Source: an uncultured Verrucomicrobiota bacterium (lineage in GTDB: Bacteria > Verrucomicrobiota > Kiritimatiellia > RFP12 > UBA1067). From it: a DNA stretch of 5,970 nucleotides. Numbering within the stretch: position 1 is the first letter of the stretch; each line of letters begins with the position of its first letter. The stretch lies in contig CALCDB010000204.1 in NCBI GenBank assembly GCA_937901395.1, positions 1 through 5,970 of the forward strand, given 5' to 3'. This document shows positions 5,566 through 5,970 of this stretch, piece by piece. The translations under genes and the position numbers were made by a program. Below the pieces are notes generated by a model that saw only the letters and a list, made by a program, of their open reading frames with translations, had not been told where the DNA came from and made no database searches.

Positions 5566-5970
5566 TCCCACTCGATGGTAGCTGGCGGCTTCGGGGTAAT
5601 ATCCCAAACCACGCGATTGACGCCCTTTACGGTAGTGGCGATCTTCTCCGCGACCTTGGTAACGAACTTAAACGGCAACTCCACGATGCCCGCCTTCACG
5701 AACTGACTCGTCGATACCGCGCGAATGGCGATCACATAACCGAATGTGCGCGCCCCATTCTTCACCCCGACCGACTTCACGTTGGTCATCACCGCAAAGA
5801 ACTGTTGCGCCTTCTTATCCAACTTCGCCTTCGCCATCTCGGAGCGAAATACATAATCGGCATTGCGGAGGATATCAAGCTTCTCCTTCGTAAGCTCGCC
5901 AAGGCAACGAACCGCCAAACCGGGACCGGGGAACGGCTGACGCATCACCATCGCTTCGGGTATGCCCAAC
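5562..5970 (-). CDS. guaA: GMP synthase (glutamine-hydrolysing), C-terminal part
   Basis: This is the C-terminal quarter (about 136 codons) of GMP synthase, which aminates XMP to GMP with ATP and glutamine in the last step of guanine nucleotide synthesis in the cytoplasm. The visible part begins in the end of the ATP-pyrophosphatase region and covers the GMP_synt_C dimerisation domain. The motif RQPFPGPGL lies near its start, and the protein ends KPPATIEWE, the same ending as the E. coli enzyme, whose tail takes part in XMP binding. The reading frame is open to the window edge, and the first full codon (5969-5967) is TTG, an internal Leu rather than a start. The amidotransferase and P-loop domains lie outside. 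The TGA stop overlaps the GTG start of argC (GTGA), which suggests coupled translation. Identification is very secure. Confidence 0.97.
   Translation of the reverse strand, partial: LGIPEAMVMRQPFPGPGLAVRCLGELTKEKLDILRNADYVFRSEMAKAKLDKKAQQFFAVMTNVKSVGVKNGARTFGYVIAIRAVSTSQFVKAGIVELPFKFVTKVAEKIATTVKGVNRVVWDITPKPPATIEWE

Noticed and set aside
5566..5607. Longer ArgC beginning at the ATG at 5607
   Set aside because: The extra 14 residues lie wholly inside the guaA coding end and do not resemble the ArgC N-terminus; the GTG with four-base overlap is better.

Overview
The window holds seven protein-coding genes, all on the minus strand and packed head to tail. Read in the direction of transcription (high to low coordinates) they are guaA (3' end only), argC, ruvB, pgi, mrp, a short NfeD-family membrane protein gene, and a five-helix half-size CaCA (Na+/Ca2+ exchanger family) protein gene. 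A rho-independent terminator at 56-93 ends the array. There are no RNA genes, insertion sequences, CRISPR arrays or phage genes that I can support.

Organism: a bacterium with moderate to high GC (about 50-68% in the blocks counted by hand), bacterial-type Shine-Dalgarno sequences, and ordinary biosynthetic and repair genes. The ArgC is the short, less common form. The Mrp protein carries an extra N-terminal cysteine cluster of a kind seen in many anaerobes. A member of the PVC group (for example a gut Kiritimatiellota or Verrucomicrobiota) would fit, but this is an impression from protein style, not a demonstrated placement.

Layout: guaA/argC (GTGA), argC/ruvB (ATGA) and ruvB/pgi (ATGA) each overlap by four bases, so these four functionally unrelated genes (GMP synthesis, arginine synthesis, Holliday-junction migration, glycolysis) look translationally coupled on one transcript. 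Then come 27 bp, mrp, 23 bp, nfeD, 2 bp and the exchanger. The 23-bp mrp-nfeD gap has a consensus extended -10 box placed so that transcription would start at or next to the nfeD ATG. It also has an 18-base inverted repeat where a -35 box or operator would lie. The last two membrane-protein genes may therefore form their own sub-operon with a leaderless first gene.

The oddest part is the downstream end. The exchanger ORF stops cleanly after one five-helix repeat of what is normally a ten-helix protein. No second half fits in the remaining sequence, and GC content within this one gene falls from about two thirds at its 5' end to about 35% at its 3' end. Otherwise the window is mostly housekeeping, and I see no clear undescribed multi-gene system.
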